In this document: positions 11,453 through 22,126 of the stretch, in pieces
Position numbering within the stretch: position 1 is the first letter of the stretch
Layout of the letters: every line of letters starts with the position of its first letter
DNA from: [Phialemoniopsis] sp. UDSM-2020
Taxonomy: Eukaryota; Ascomycota; Sordariomycetes; Thyridiales; Thyridiaceae
Assembly (NCBI GenBank): GCA_018873225.1
Contig: JAEILZ010000003.1
Span: forward strand, 2,976,001-3,040,000
DNA: 64,000 bases
Direction of reading: 5' to 3'
The notes under the pieces: generated by a model
Told to the model about the DNA's origin: nothing
Seen by the model: the letters and a program-made list of their open reading frames with translations, nothing else
Databases searched by the model: none
Position numbers and translations under genes: made by a program

Positions 11453-14182
11453 TCACCACAACTCACAGACTGGATCTTTCTGAGGGCACTTGAAGGCCTC
11501 CCTGAAACCGCGGGAATTGTACATGGCAGTGCCCAGAATTCGGATCATGTCTGGTGAGTGCTCATCCGTGAGCACTCTCTGCGTAAGCATGGCCGGCTTG
11601 AACTTTGAGCACCAGACATTGCCGTAGGTGACGTAGAAAAGCTGCTCTTGAGTGAAGTAGTCGAGTCCGGGAAGATCCAGGTCCGGAGACGACTTGCGGC
11701 GTTCCTGCCACGCCGACCAAGCTGCCGAGAGACCGCCAGCGTCGGCAATATTCTCACCCTCGGTGTTCTTGCCATTGATGTGCAGGGTGCCGTTGGTGCC
11801 TTGGACGGTAAAGTTGGAGTATTCCTCGACAAAGCAGTCCGCGCGCTTCTCGAACTCGTCAATGGTCTTGTTTGTCCACCAGTCCTGGTACTTGCCGTCG
11901 GCGTCGTAGAAACGGCCGTTGTTGTCAAAAGCGTGAGACAGCTCGTGGCCTGCAACGGCACCGAAACCACCGTAGTTGATATAGGAGGGCAGGTCGCCAC
12001 CAAACAGTGGGAATTGCATGATGCCGGCAGGGAAGACGATCTCGTTTCCGGGAGGGTTGTAGTAGGCATTGACAGTGCTCGCAGTCATGCCCCATTCGTC
12101 GCGATTGGTCGGCTTGCCCAGAGCTGACCAGGTCTTGTTCACCGAGAACTCAGCCTGGGCCACGGCGTTGTCGAAGTAAACATCTGTCGTATTGAGAGCA
12201 GCGTAGTAGTCCTGGAGATCCTTGGGTTCCAAAACGTTAGGGGATTTGGTGGGATACCCAATCTTCTGGATGATCTTTTGGACCTTGTCAGTGGCAACCT
12301 TCTTGACCTCGTCATCCATCCAATCAATCGAGTCGATCTTGGAAATGAAGACCTTTCGAATATCGGAAATGACTTGGTCACCGAGCTCCTTGGCTTTCTC
12401 AGAGAAGGCTTTCTCGACGAAAAATCGCGAAAGGATCCAGCCAAGTCCACTGTCGACATGGGAGAGACACGTGCGGAATCGCTCGGGAACTGCGTCGGGG
12501 TCCTTGTGAGAGAGACAGCCTGTCAGAATCTGTTGTGATTTGCGAAACTTTAGATTTGTAGACTTGTAACTTACCTTGCCGCTGAGAACGTTCACAAATT
12601 GCTTGTAGGGCTTGACTTCAGGAGCCTCAACATAAGCCGCGGTGCTCTGAATGATCTTCCAGATGAAAAAGCCTTGTACCGCTTCTTTGGGGCTATCGGA
12701 AAGGATGGACGAGACGTTCTTCAGGAATTCTGGGAAAGCCGTGATGGTACGATCCACCGTGACGTTTGAGGGAGCGAGAGACTGGATCACATGGTCCAGG
12801 CCCAATTCCGGAATCAGTTTGGCAGTGTCCGCGAGTGACATTGGGTTGTAGGTTTTCTAGATAGGGAGAGTTAGGTCACGAGACATGAAAAATAAGGATC
12901 ACATCTTTCGGGAACTTACAGTGATGTCGGCGAATTCCTCGATATCCGGTGTGGCACCAGCAACTTTGGACTCGAGGTCTACGATCGCTTTTGCGGTGTT
13001 GTTCGCGTCCGCGGAGGTAGACTTGATGCCACCGAGTACCTTTGAGATGGCATCCACGTACGCGGCGACGACCTCGTCGTCCTTGTAGTAATCCTTGGCC
13101 GGCAACCCTGGGGCTTCCCGCGGAGCAACCACTACAACGGTGGTGTCCTGGTCGCCCGTCAGCAACTATAAATGCTTCCAATCGCAACACATGGGCGACA
13201 TACCGGCTCCTTGTCATCTGCGGTGACATAGATACTCGAAAACGCACTGACTCCATGGCTCTCGAGGAACAGCAGGCTCTCAGAAAACGATGAAGAGTCA
13301 TTGAAGGTTGCGGTCAGTTGTTCCAGCACATCCTCGATAGGAGTGACACCGCGCTTGGCGATGTCATTCACAGCCATGCATGCATTGTAGGCGCGCTGGA
13401 TCTCGTTGAAGTTCTGCTCATCAATGGAGGCGGTGGCTTCAGCCAAGCTCCTCGGCGAGAAAGTCGAATGGTTCGACTGCACAGGATAAGGATTCTCAAG
13501 AACATGCCTGAGAATGGAGTCACCGTTCTGAGCCATGATGTTGAGCGCGTCGGTCATACTCTGGTCCGGTCTCATGTCGTGGTGGTCTCTCCACCCATCA
13601 CACACCATCGCCTCGAAGTCATTGCACGGATCGATTTCTTGATAGTTCGGCGAAAGGTTGTAAAGAAACTCCGACGCAGCATGAATACATGCCGGAGTCA
13701 GGCAGAGCGCGGTCGTGGAGTTCATCTTGCTCGACCGATACACTGAAACAACCACCGTGTTAGATGGATCAGCTATAGCTTGGCCAAGGACCTTGGACAG
13801 TGAAGTCCAAAATACAAGAGCGCGGGTGTGCAAAGAGGAAAGGGGGGAAAGGTCGAGGAAGCACGCCGGTGCAGAGACGGTGAGATTATCAGGTCGGACG
13901 AGGGCGGGTGGGAGCAGATTGATATGAGCACGAACCTCCAAACAGCACGAGAAGGACAATGACGACTGCCACGAGCAGAATGCTGACACACAGCGAGATC
14001 CAGCGATCCTGCTTCCATCTTCTCAAGCGCCTGCCAATTAGAGCGGCGCGACCCTCGTCCTCGCCATCCTCGACGGCGTTCTCTTCCCGATTGAGCAGAG
14101 GGGTGGACTCGTCTGGCATGTCTTGGCGACTGTCATTTCCTGGTTGACGCGAACCAGCAAGCACATCCTGTGGTGTAGCCAT
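11453..14182 (-). CDS. M13 family zinc metallopeptidase (neprilysin/ECE-like), type II membrane protein
   Basis: Predicted membrane-anchored peptidase cleaving peptides outside the cytosol. Five exons (14182-13936, 13742-13204, 13147-12920, 12856-12575, 12502-11453) give 781 aa, normal for M13. Introns: 13743-13935, 13148-13203, 12857-12919, 12503-12574. A basic cytoplasmic N-terminus with a dileucine-like TPLL is followed by one hydrophobic segment (about residues 61-82). Early Cys residues (CLTPAC, DPCNDF, CDGW) match the M13 N-terminal domain. Catalytic motifs: NAYY, HELSH (His618-His622) and ENIAD (Glu682). The C-terminus ends CELW, the usual CxxW. Many N-glycosylation sequons. The first donor is GTTCGT and the last intron ends in AAG; an in-frame CAG 27 nt upstream of that acceptor is possible but would insert nine residues where the family has none. 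Confidence 0.9.
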
Positions 14183-15926
14183 GACTCGGCGTACAAGGCT
14201 CGAGGCCGGCTCCTACGGCGCAGTCGGGGAAAGCCAGACAGGCTAGCGGTAAAAAGGAATGTCCTGGGCTGGGAGGGTCGCAGATCAATTAACTCATCAA
14301 GAAGCTGGCCGGAGCAACCGCAATCACCCGCGTGTAATGGGAAGACCCAGGAGAAAGGGTAGGAGTTGGACAATGCGAGTTTGTTGAAGTGCATGAGGGT
14401 GGGTTCGACTCGCTGCCTGCCTGCAGGATGTCAGCCCTGAGCCGGGCGGGACGTCATCATCCACAGCGGAGCAGCACAGCCGCTACTCGTGGATTTGGTC
14501 GGTGATTCGCGCGCACCTACGGCACCGAGCCAAAAAGCTTAGGCTTATCGCCTGGGCTAAGCCCAATTAGAGGAGCTTCCAGCCCCTGAACCCCTGTCGA
14601 GTGTTACCGTTAATGCGGGGTAGCTCTTGAGCCAGCCCGTTGCCGTCCCTGAAAGTGGCTCATTTAAGGCTCACTGGTGAGGCAAATCCCAATTTCAACA
14701 GTATTCCCACGACTTGGCGTCTGACCATACGACACGCTCGAGGAGCTTATTCAGGATTGGGTTTTGCAGGGGACCTGAACATCCGTACCAGCTTCTGAGG
14801 CTCATGGAAGCGCACCGTCTTGCCACCAATGGAGAAAGAAAAAAAAAAAGGTAGAAGAAAAAAGAAAGGGGTAAACCAAGAGTTCAGAGTGAATATGACA
14901 AAGTACTTAGGTAAGTAGTTGAGTAGTTGCGTTGATCAACACATACTCAATAAAATGTCACAACGTAGAAGCAGAGCGTGTTCTTGGTAGGCAGTGCTTT
15001 GACACCCGACCTCCCCATATAATGCACTCTACTTGAAGAGTACTTGTTAGAAGCAAATGCGCCCTCTGTATATGCCATCAGTGACCTCTGCCATCGCGTA
15101 CAGGCACTTTGGGGAGTGATGCCGTGCCGTCCGCATCAGCAATTCATCTACGAACCAGGTACGTCAGCCGCCAAGACTCTGTCTGCATTGTGTTACTACA
15201 CAAGCCGACGTTCCGGAATAAGGTGCCCGTTCAGAAATCCTATGTAGGTGGATGCACTGGACGCACCCTGTTTTCCTCCGTACGACTTTTGATTACCCCA
15301 TGCTGCGCAGCAATACATCTTTCCAGGCAACCATCACAGGTCCATCTTGAGTGGTCCCGCAATGGTGGCTTTGGGTCGGCGAGACCGTTTTTCGTGGACA
15401 TCACTGGACTGGCGTTACAAGTACGTATGAACTATTGATGCCACTGGGAACATGGGTGCAAGCCGAACACGAGATTGATCGTAGCAGGTTGAACATACAA
15501 ACAGGCAGTGTACATGGAGACGGAGCAGATCGTGTGCCAAGCAAGCCTTGGACACACCCGTCACTAACCATCTCGGGCAGGTCAGCTTCCCATGAACACA
15601 TGTACGACATCATCGAGAGTGACGAACGATCTGTGCTTTGACAAGCAATGTAATTCCGTGTCATCGCCATGAAGGCATACGTAGCAATCGATTTTTGCAG
15701 AGTAATATATTCCAACGGCGTCATTCTACCTCGTCATGCCCGTCAATACAAAGTAGGGTCTAAAGACTTGGCTATGCATAGCCTACAGTCGACCCCATCA
15801 ACCCGTTACATTAGTAGTCATTCCGTAGACCATTGCGTGAGACGAAGTGTGGTTGATCCCCACTTTGGAAGGCTTCACACATAGACTTAAAAGCCTGCAA
15901 CTTGCCCTTCATGCTCAAGCTAGTCA
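14183..15926. other. Intergenic region upstream of the M13 peptidase
   Basis: About 1.7 kb between the peptidase start and the cytochrome b561 stop. It contains an A-rich run near 14832-14870 and a TACTTAGGTAAGTAG motif near 14903. Open frames here are short and lack family resemblance. Nothing else recognised. Confidence 0.5.
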
Positions 15927-16810
15927 TCAATATCGTGATGTTGCGGAAGTCTCTTCGCCTCTCCAGTAAGCCAACCACTGATCAATTCCCAGCTTCCTCT
16001 TGTGGATGCGGGGATACACCCCCAACACCGTCAGCAGGACGGCCACGATCACAGCCCAGAGCTTAATGTCTAGCACATTCTTGTTGTAGTCCGTGCCCGT
16101 GGCGGTAAGAACTGTCGCCAACAAAAGAAGGTAGAGGGTATAGCCTGACCAGCGGTGATATTTCCAGAGCGCTTTCGCATTGTCAATCCCGCCGAACACC
16201 GCCGGAACTCCCCATATGAGAAATCCGAATATGTACTGCACGAGTAGAACGGCTGCGGTGATGACGCCGAGATAACCGTGGGCCGAGTGGAAGTGTACGC
16301 CGTTGGATTTGAACTTGTTGACCTCAATAATCACGACGCCAGTGGTAAAGAGGAGAAACGAGAGCAAGTTGAGACTCGCATGGATTCGAGCGCCTACAAC
16401 CTTCTCATCTGGCGTCCAGGTCGGCTGAAGCACTAGGATGGCCTGGGTCAAGGTAAAAACACCCAAGGACTGCAGCAGAGGATGGGGCGAGAAGAGTGGA
16501 AGCAAGGGATTCAGGAAGACGGAAGACCAGATCAAGGCCAAAAGCAGAAACGCGCCGGCCTGGGCGACCCAACCGGTGCCTGTTGATGCAGAGTACGCCA
16601 TCAGTGCTCAAATTCGAAATTTCTGGGTTTAAACATAGTGACACTCTCTGTAGAGGCCGCTCACTTACCATTCCAAAGATTAGAGACCAACGAGTCACCG
16701 GGCCTTTGCAGGACGTCGCCGGGTCTGCCAAGAAGAGGCTCCGACTCGTTCGTGAGGTTTGTATCTGTCTGGCCAGGGACCCTGGCTGGGATGCCAGTAG
16801 CGGAAGCCAT
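15927..16810 (-). CDS. Cytochrome b561-domain membrane protein
   Basis: Predicted di-haem transmembrane electron carrier of the cytochrome b561/ferric reductase family; substrate unknown. Two exons: 16810-16669 and 16579-15927, intron 16580-16668 (GTAAGT to CAG), rejoining the sequence NGTGW in frame. Product 264 aa. A short soluble N-terminus containing SEPLLG is followed by about six hydrophobic helices. Candidate haem ligands are His in HASLN, HSAHG and HRWSG. There is no DOMON domain, so it is a stand-alone b561 core. The single-frame reading starting at 16601 (MAYSAS) would replace the real N-terminus with translated intron. It is divergent from allantoicase across about 1 kb. Confidence 0.82.
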
Positions 16811-17838
16811 CTTTCCCCCGATGAAAGACGCGGATGAAAGAAGGCCGGCAACTTGGGAAGTTTTGTTGGCAGTGGAAGCACCTCACTCTATCAGGATTTG
16901 AATAACAATAGGGAGTTCCTGGGAATCCCGTCAACATTCAGAGAAAGTGTGATAGATGTTGAGAATCGCACTGATCTAGGAAGCGGATGGCAAGGGGCAG
17001 GCCAAGATATGAAATGTCGCAAACAGGCTCTGCCGCAATCACCGGTGAGAAAATCGCAATAGATGGACGAGATGATGATAGCTCGTCGATGATGACGGCA
17101 ACGGGAAGCTTTTTTGAGCTCTGGCCTATGGGGGCAGACCTTTTGCAAAGCGGGGTAATTTCATTCAACATAACTGGGTGAATATTGGTCCGCCGCTTCC
17201 AGTCCTTCCATCACATCACGTATTACCCCAACTCGTTCCCGGACCGACATGCAGTCTTTCCTGTCTATGAGGTATCTGATCCAGACGAAGCCACTATCTG
17301 TTGACAATAGATGTGCTGCGGCCATTTAAGGTCTGTGTTTGCTCAGGTTTACCAAAGCATCGCCGAGCGAATCAAGGACGTGGGATTGGGGGGCCGATAC
17401 TACAAACTATCAGGTGTCCGTTTTACGTAGAGGTTACCTGATAGCTCGCCGGGGCTGCGGGGACACGGGTGCGCATTACGTAGCTGCCAAGCCCGTCTCC
17501 GTCTTCGGCTTCCTTTTTGATAACGATTTCATGGCGGACACCAGACTCTATGTGGTGATAGTGCCGAATTGGTGCAATGTCAGCGTCGTTTTGGTAATAA
17601 GAACCGGCGTTTTGCAGATAACGCCTATCGATAAACCCCAAGTCACGTCTGCATGTGATGCAAAACCGTAACGAGGTCGTGGAGGTTGTTTTTGTTCCTG
17701 AGTAAATCCTTCACTACTTCTAAGTTACTGTGCTGTTCGACCTTGGATAAACCTTGATGAATTCAAACCCGCCCCAATCACTCACAAATCCAAGCAACTT
17801 ACTCATACAAAGTAAACCTTGAACACAAGCAAAACAAG
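16811..17838. other. Divergent promoter region, cytochrome b561 / allantoicase
   Basis: About 1.03 kb shared between two divergent genes. Its right half carries eight HGATAR sites (17294-17634), listed separately. No coding sequence recognised. Confidence 0.65.
17294..17634. promoter_or_regulatory. Cluster of GATA-factor (HGATAR) sites upstream of allantoicase
   Basis: HGATAR matches at 17294 (-), 17407 (-), 17439 (+), 17518 (+), 17556 (+), 17616 (+), 17625 (-) and 17629 (+). The sites at 17407 and 17439 lie in a perfect inverted repeat, CTATCAGGT (17407-17415) and ACCTGATAG (17436-17444). About one match is expected by chance in this length. Nitrogen GATA factors (AreA/NIT2) activate purine catabolism genes in fungi, so regulation of allantoicase is the likely role; this is inference from position. 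Confidence 0.6.
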
Positions 17839-18973
17839 ATGGCCGACGAAACTTCCTATAAGCTGGAGAACGTCAAGGCTACGAGTATAGCCTCAGACAA
17901 GATCGATGAGACATTTCGTTCGAGCTGCATCGGTGAGTAAACAACTCGAATGGCTCCCTCATTTTTGCGGCCCATTAACAAATATTGTCATCGGCGAAGA
18001 TCTTGTCTCTGCCGGTTTGGAGGGCAAGGTGCTCGCATTCTCAGACCAATGGTTCGCTGATGCCTCAAATCTACTTACACCAACAGCCCCCATCCGTCAG
18101 CCTGGCAAGATGGTCTATACAGGCGCCTGGTATGACGGGTGGGAAACAAGGCGACACAACTCAGAGCCCTTTGACTGGGTTGTGATTCGTCTCGGTGTAG
18201 CATCAGGCACAGTCGAGGGTGTGGAGGTCGACACCGCATTCTTTTCTGGAAATCACGCTCCTCATATCTCTGTGGAGGGCTGCTTTAGCTCTAATGACGA
18301 GGAAGTCGTGTCTTGGAAAGGGACTCGAGGGGGGTGGGAGACAATCCTCGGCATTCAAGAGTGTGGTCCCTCCCAGAGGTTCGGATGGAAGCTGGCTGAG
18401 CCTACCACAAAGCGCTTCACGCATGTGAGACTGAACATGTACCCCGATGGCGGTATCGCAAGGTTCCGCCTCTTTGGTCATGCTGTGCCGGTATTTCCGG
18501 AAGACAAGGAGGCCATCTTCGACCTAGCTGCTGCCCAGAATGGTGGTGTTGCTGTGTCGTGCAGTGATCAGCACTTTGGCACCAAGGACAACCTCCTTCT
18601 GCCAGGGCGAGGAAAAGACATGGGCGACGGTTGGGAGACAGCCCGGTCACGAAGCAAAGGCCATGTGGATTGGACGATTGTGCGGCTCGGTGCCCCAGGA
18701 TACATACAGAGCTTCGTTGTCGATACAGCCTTTTTCCGTGGGAATTTTCCTCAGAAGGTCAAGATCGAAGCCATCGAGTGGAAATCAGGGGCCGAGCCTG
18801 AGTCGGATGATAAGGGATGGATTGAAGTGGCGGCACCAAGCAAGTGCGGCCCGGACCAAGAGCACAACCTCAGTTGCTCGGTACAGGACAAGCCCTTTAC
18901 GCATGTCAAGCTCGTGATGATTCCTGACGGCGGTGTCAAGCGTATTCGGGTGCACGGCAAGCGAGCTTTGTAA
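17839..18973 (+). CDS. DAL2: Allantoicase (allantoate amidinohydrolase)
   Basis: Hydrolyses allantoate to ureidoglycolate and urea in purine degradation (EC 3.5.3.4). Two exons: 17839-17932 and 18000-18973, 355 aa; the intron 17933-17999 starts GTGAGT, has a TTAAC branch site and ends in the less common AAG. Splicing joins CI-DLVSAGLEG as in the family. The protein is an internal duplication: repeat 1 (about 32-185) with GWETRRH and DTAFFSGN, repeat 2 (about 205-350) with GWETARS and DTAFFRGN. Both halves are complete. An AATAAA lies at 19024, 51 nt past the stop. GATA sites upstream fit nitrogen catabolite control. The longest open frame starts inside the intron and gives a false N-terminus. 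Confidence 0.93.
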
Positions 18974-19478
18974 CGCTACCTTCTCGAGTTTCGACAAAAA
19001 TAGGCTACTTTGCTGCTGTCTTAAATAAAAGATGCTTGACTGACTAGTCTACACATAGCAATCAGAGAATGGACTACTGCCAACCTCAAGATTTCATTGC
19101 AGTAATAGAAAAGTCATGATCATTAAACTAAGAAGATTGGATTGAGGTTGGAAGGGACATGCATTTATTACTGGAGGTGTTGCCAAGGCTTCGACGAAGT
19201 ACATACCTAGGTGGTAGCGCACGGGCCACTAGGGCCTAGCACTGCCTGGAATTTAGATGATGTTGACATGCGCAGGGGAACTACGTACCCATTATCGGGC
19301 ACCACCAGGTCGATGAACCAACCTCGTCACATCAACACCGGCGAAGAACTGCACGTATACTACGATTCGCATATCAGGACAACCGTCGACAACCGCTAGG
19401 CTGAGCAGAAGTATGCAATATTGCCCGACTGCTTCCCCTCACGGTTGAGCAAGCCCATGCCTTCCGATCTTCGCAACC
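18974..19478. other. Intergenic spacer after allantoicase
   Basis: About 500 bp between two genes in tandem. It holds the allantoicase poly(A) signal (AATAAA at 19024) and a TACCTAGGTG motif at 19204. Nothing else seen. Confidence 0.6.
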
Positions 19479-22126
19479 ATGGACCTTGGTGCCGCTGATG
19501 GAGGGGCCCACGGTGGCTTCGAATCGGGAGACGAGGGAGGGAGGAAATCACCACGAGAACTACCACCAGACTTGCCCAAATCTTTGGATGATCGGAGAAG
19601 ACCCAAGGAGCTAATACCAGAGGCAGAGATGTATGATGGATGGCAAGGTTCGTCAAAGCGTAGCTGTTGTCTCGAGCTCGCATGACCACTATCTAACCCG
19701 CATCCCGTCCAGGCCAATCCCAGTTTCTCACCTCACCGATGCTCGCAAAGCCTCTGAGCTTCAGCGACCTCACTCTTGACGATCCTGATTACGACGCGGA
19801 CCTCACCAAAGGCGTCTCCGACAGTGATACTCGGTTAATGGAGATGCTCGCCGCCCAAGCAGCCCATTCCGCTGCCGCCGGTCTAGATGACGAGGATGCC
19901 ATTGCAAGCAGCGAAAAGTTATCGGAGGATGAGAAGAAGGATATGCTGCAGAAGGTCCTCAATATGGCTGCCAGTAACGGCAACGTAGACCAGGTGAAGA
20001 AGATCTTGGACGGCGAGGCGAAGCAGTATGTCGACGTCAATACCCCCGACGAGGATGGCACCCCGCCTTTGATATATGCCAGTTGTTTTGTCAGTCCCCC
20101 GGGCACCCCCTATCATTCTTTAGACCCCTAACCTCGACCTAGGGACATGAAAGTGTGGTGCAAGCCCTCATCGATGCAGGAGCGGACGTGGATAAACAGG
20201 ACCGAAACAACTGGAGTGCTCTCATGTGGGCTATGACGAACAGACACAAAGGTATAGCAAAGCTGCTCCTCGATAGTGGAGCGTCAGCAGAGGCCAAAAC
20301 CTCGTCTGGCCGAACTGCCTTCGACTTTGTTGCTCCCGACAGCGAGATGTCTTTCTATCTACACGATAGCGGTTATAACATCGGCAATGCCGGTGTGACC
20401 GATGACTTCTACAACCCTGGATTTGCCCAGGACAGATTTGAGGAAGAAGCTGAAACCGAGTTACGTCGCCGCATGATGATGGAAAGCGCCCGTGATCTTG
20501 AAGTCGACTTGGGAAATGTCGGAATGGATGACCAGCCCGAGGTATGTTCTCGCCCACCAGAATTGCCAGCAGTGCCTGTTGCTTACGTGACCGCAGACGC
20601 TCGACGAGATAGAAGAGGAGGAACAAGAGTTTGATTGGACTCGCTGCCTTCATGATCAGATGTTCGTGTTCCAAGAAACCGAACTTGATCAGATCTTGGA
20701 CATCGTGATCACAAACATGACGCCCCAGAGATCGCCATCACAAAAGCCCGTTCCCGCAAACATGATCTTCCTCAGCGCGAGATATGCACACTATCATGCT
20801 AGCCCTGAACTGCTCGAGAAGCTCCTGGTCACGGCAATGGACAGGATAAATGATGTTGTGGAGGAACACCAATGGGACATGACTATCTTGGCATTCTGGA
20901 TCTCAAATGCCACCTTGCTGCTGCACTATCTGAAGAAGGACACCGGCCTGGTGGAAGCCACGACCGATTTCCAGGTGCAGCTTACCGAGCTTATCAATGA
21001 AATCTTTATCCTGATCGTGCGGGATGCCGAGCGGCGACTCGATAAAGTACTCGACGCTGCTATGTTGGATCACGAAACCATACCAGGATTCGAGGATATC
21101 ACCTTCCAGAACGAGTGGAAAATCTTCAAGCGCAAGAAAGAAGTCAAAGAGGAACCCCTCGAGCGACGATACCGACCGCCCTCACCCAAGCAACGAGCGA
21201 AACCTGCGCCACGAAACGTCACATCCCTTCTCTCCTCCACCCTCTTTGTCTTGGACCTTTATGACATCCATTCTGTCATCACGGCGCAAATTGTATCGCA
21301 ACTCTTATACTGGATTGGGGCGGAGCTGTTCAACCGTATCATGTCCAACAGGAGGTATCTCGCCCGCACAAAGGCGATGCAAATACGCATGAACATCTCT
21401 ATCCTGGAGGACTGGGCTCGGACCAACAACAGGCAACCAGAACACTTTGAACACGGCGAGATGAAATCGACAGGAGAGAATACTATTGACGCGGCAAGAA
21501 GGCATCTTGCGCCAGTAATCCAACTGCTCCAATGGCTCCAGTGCTTCTCTTCTCTGGGCGCTGACGACCTGGAGGCGCTGGTGGGAACTTTACAACAGCT
21601 CAAATCGCTCAGTGCGCAGCAGCTGATCCACGCGGCCAATCACTACAGGCCTGAGGTTGGGGAGAAAGGATTGACTAAGAGCGCAATGAAGTATTTGGTT
21701 GCTATCCAGAAGGAGGCAGCGCTTCGTCGAGAAAGGCAGCGGACCAAGGCCGCATCCCCAAAACCAAAGGGGGCCCCTGACAGTGTTCCCTCGACGCCTG
21801 CGAAGAGCAAGGCAAATGGTCGCGGGGACGAGACACCATCCAGCCTCCTTGAGACGCCCAATACCAAGGCGACAGATTCCAGCGATGAAGAGGAAGCGCC
21901 CGAACATCTATTGCTAGACCCCGCCCTCATGCTTCCTTTCACATTGCCTTCGGCCACCGACATGCTTGTGTGCTACGGTGCTGGGCTTGGCGGCGTGAAC
22001 AGAGAACGAGAGAGAAAGTACATTCCCACGGTACCACCGGAGTTTCTCGCAAAACTGGAAGTCAGCAACAATGCAGGGAAGAAAGCCATGTTTGGAGAGA
22101 AGGATTGGGAGGACGAGGATGTTTAG
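19479..22126 (+). CDS. Ankyrin-repeat protein with DIL (dilute) domain
   Basis: Function unknown. The DIL domain is the cargo-binding fold of the myosin V tail, and fungi have stand-alone ankyrin-DIL proteins, so a trafficking or polarity role is a guess. Four exons (19479-19647, 19713-20089, 20143-20541, 20597-22126) give 824 aa; introns of 65, 53 and 55 nt with clear branch sites. Acidic N-terminus; ankyrin repeats at about 137-250 (key phrases GTPPLIYAS, GHESVVQALI, NNWSALMWA, GIAKLLLDSGA); a charged segment rich in EEEEQEF; DIL region about 420-690 (NATLLLHYL, FNRIMSNRRYL, ISILEDW); basic Ser/Pro-rich linker; conserved C-terminal block ending in an acidic tail. Intron 2 separates the ankyrin repeats exactly before GHES. 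Confidence 0.85.

Noticed and set aside
14395..14411. GGGTTCGACTCG, B-box-like, upstream of the M13 gene
   Set aside because: No A box at the required distance; likely promoter sequence.
15927..16601. Cytochrome b561 as a single-exon 224-aa protein starting at 16601
   Set aside because: That start lies in an intron; splicing to an exon starting at 16810 gives the family-like junction NGTGW.
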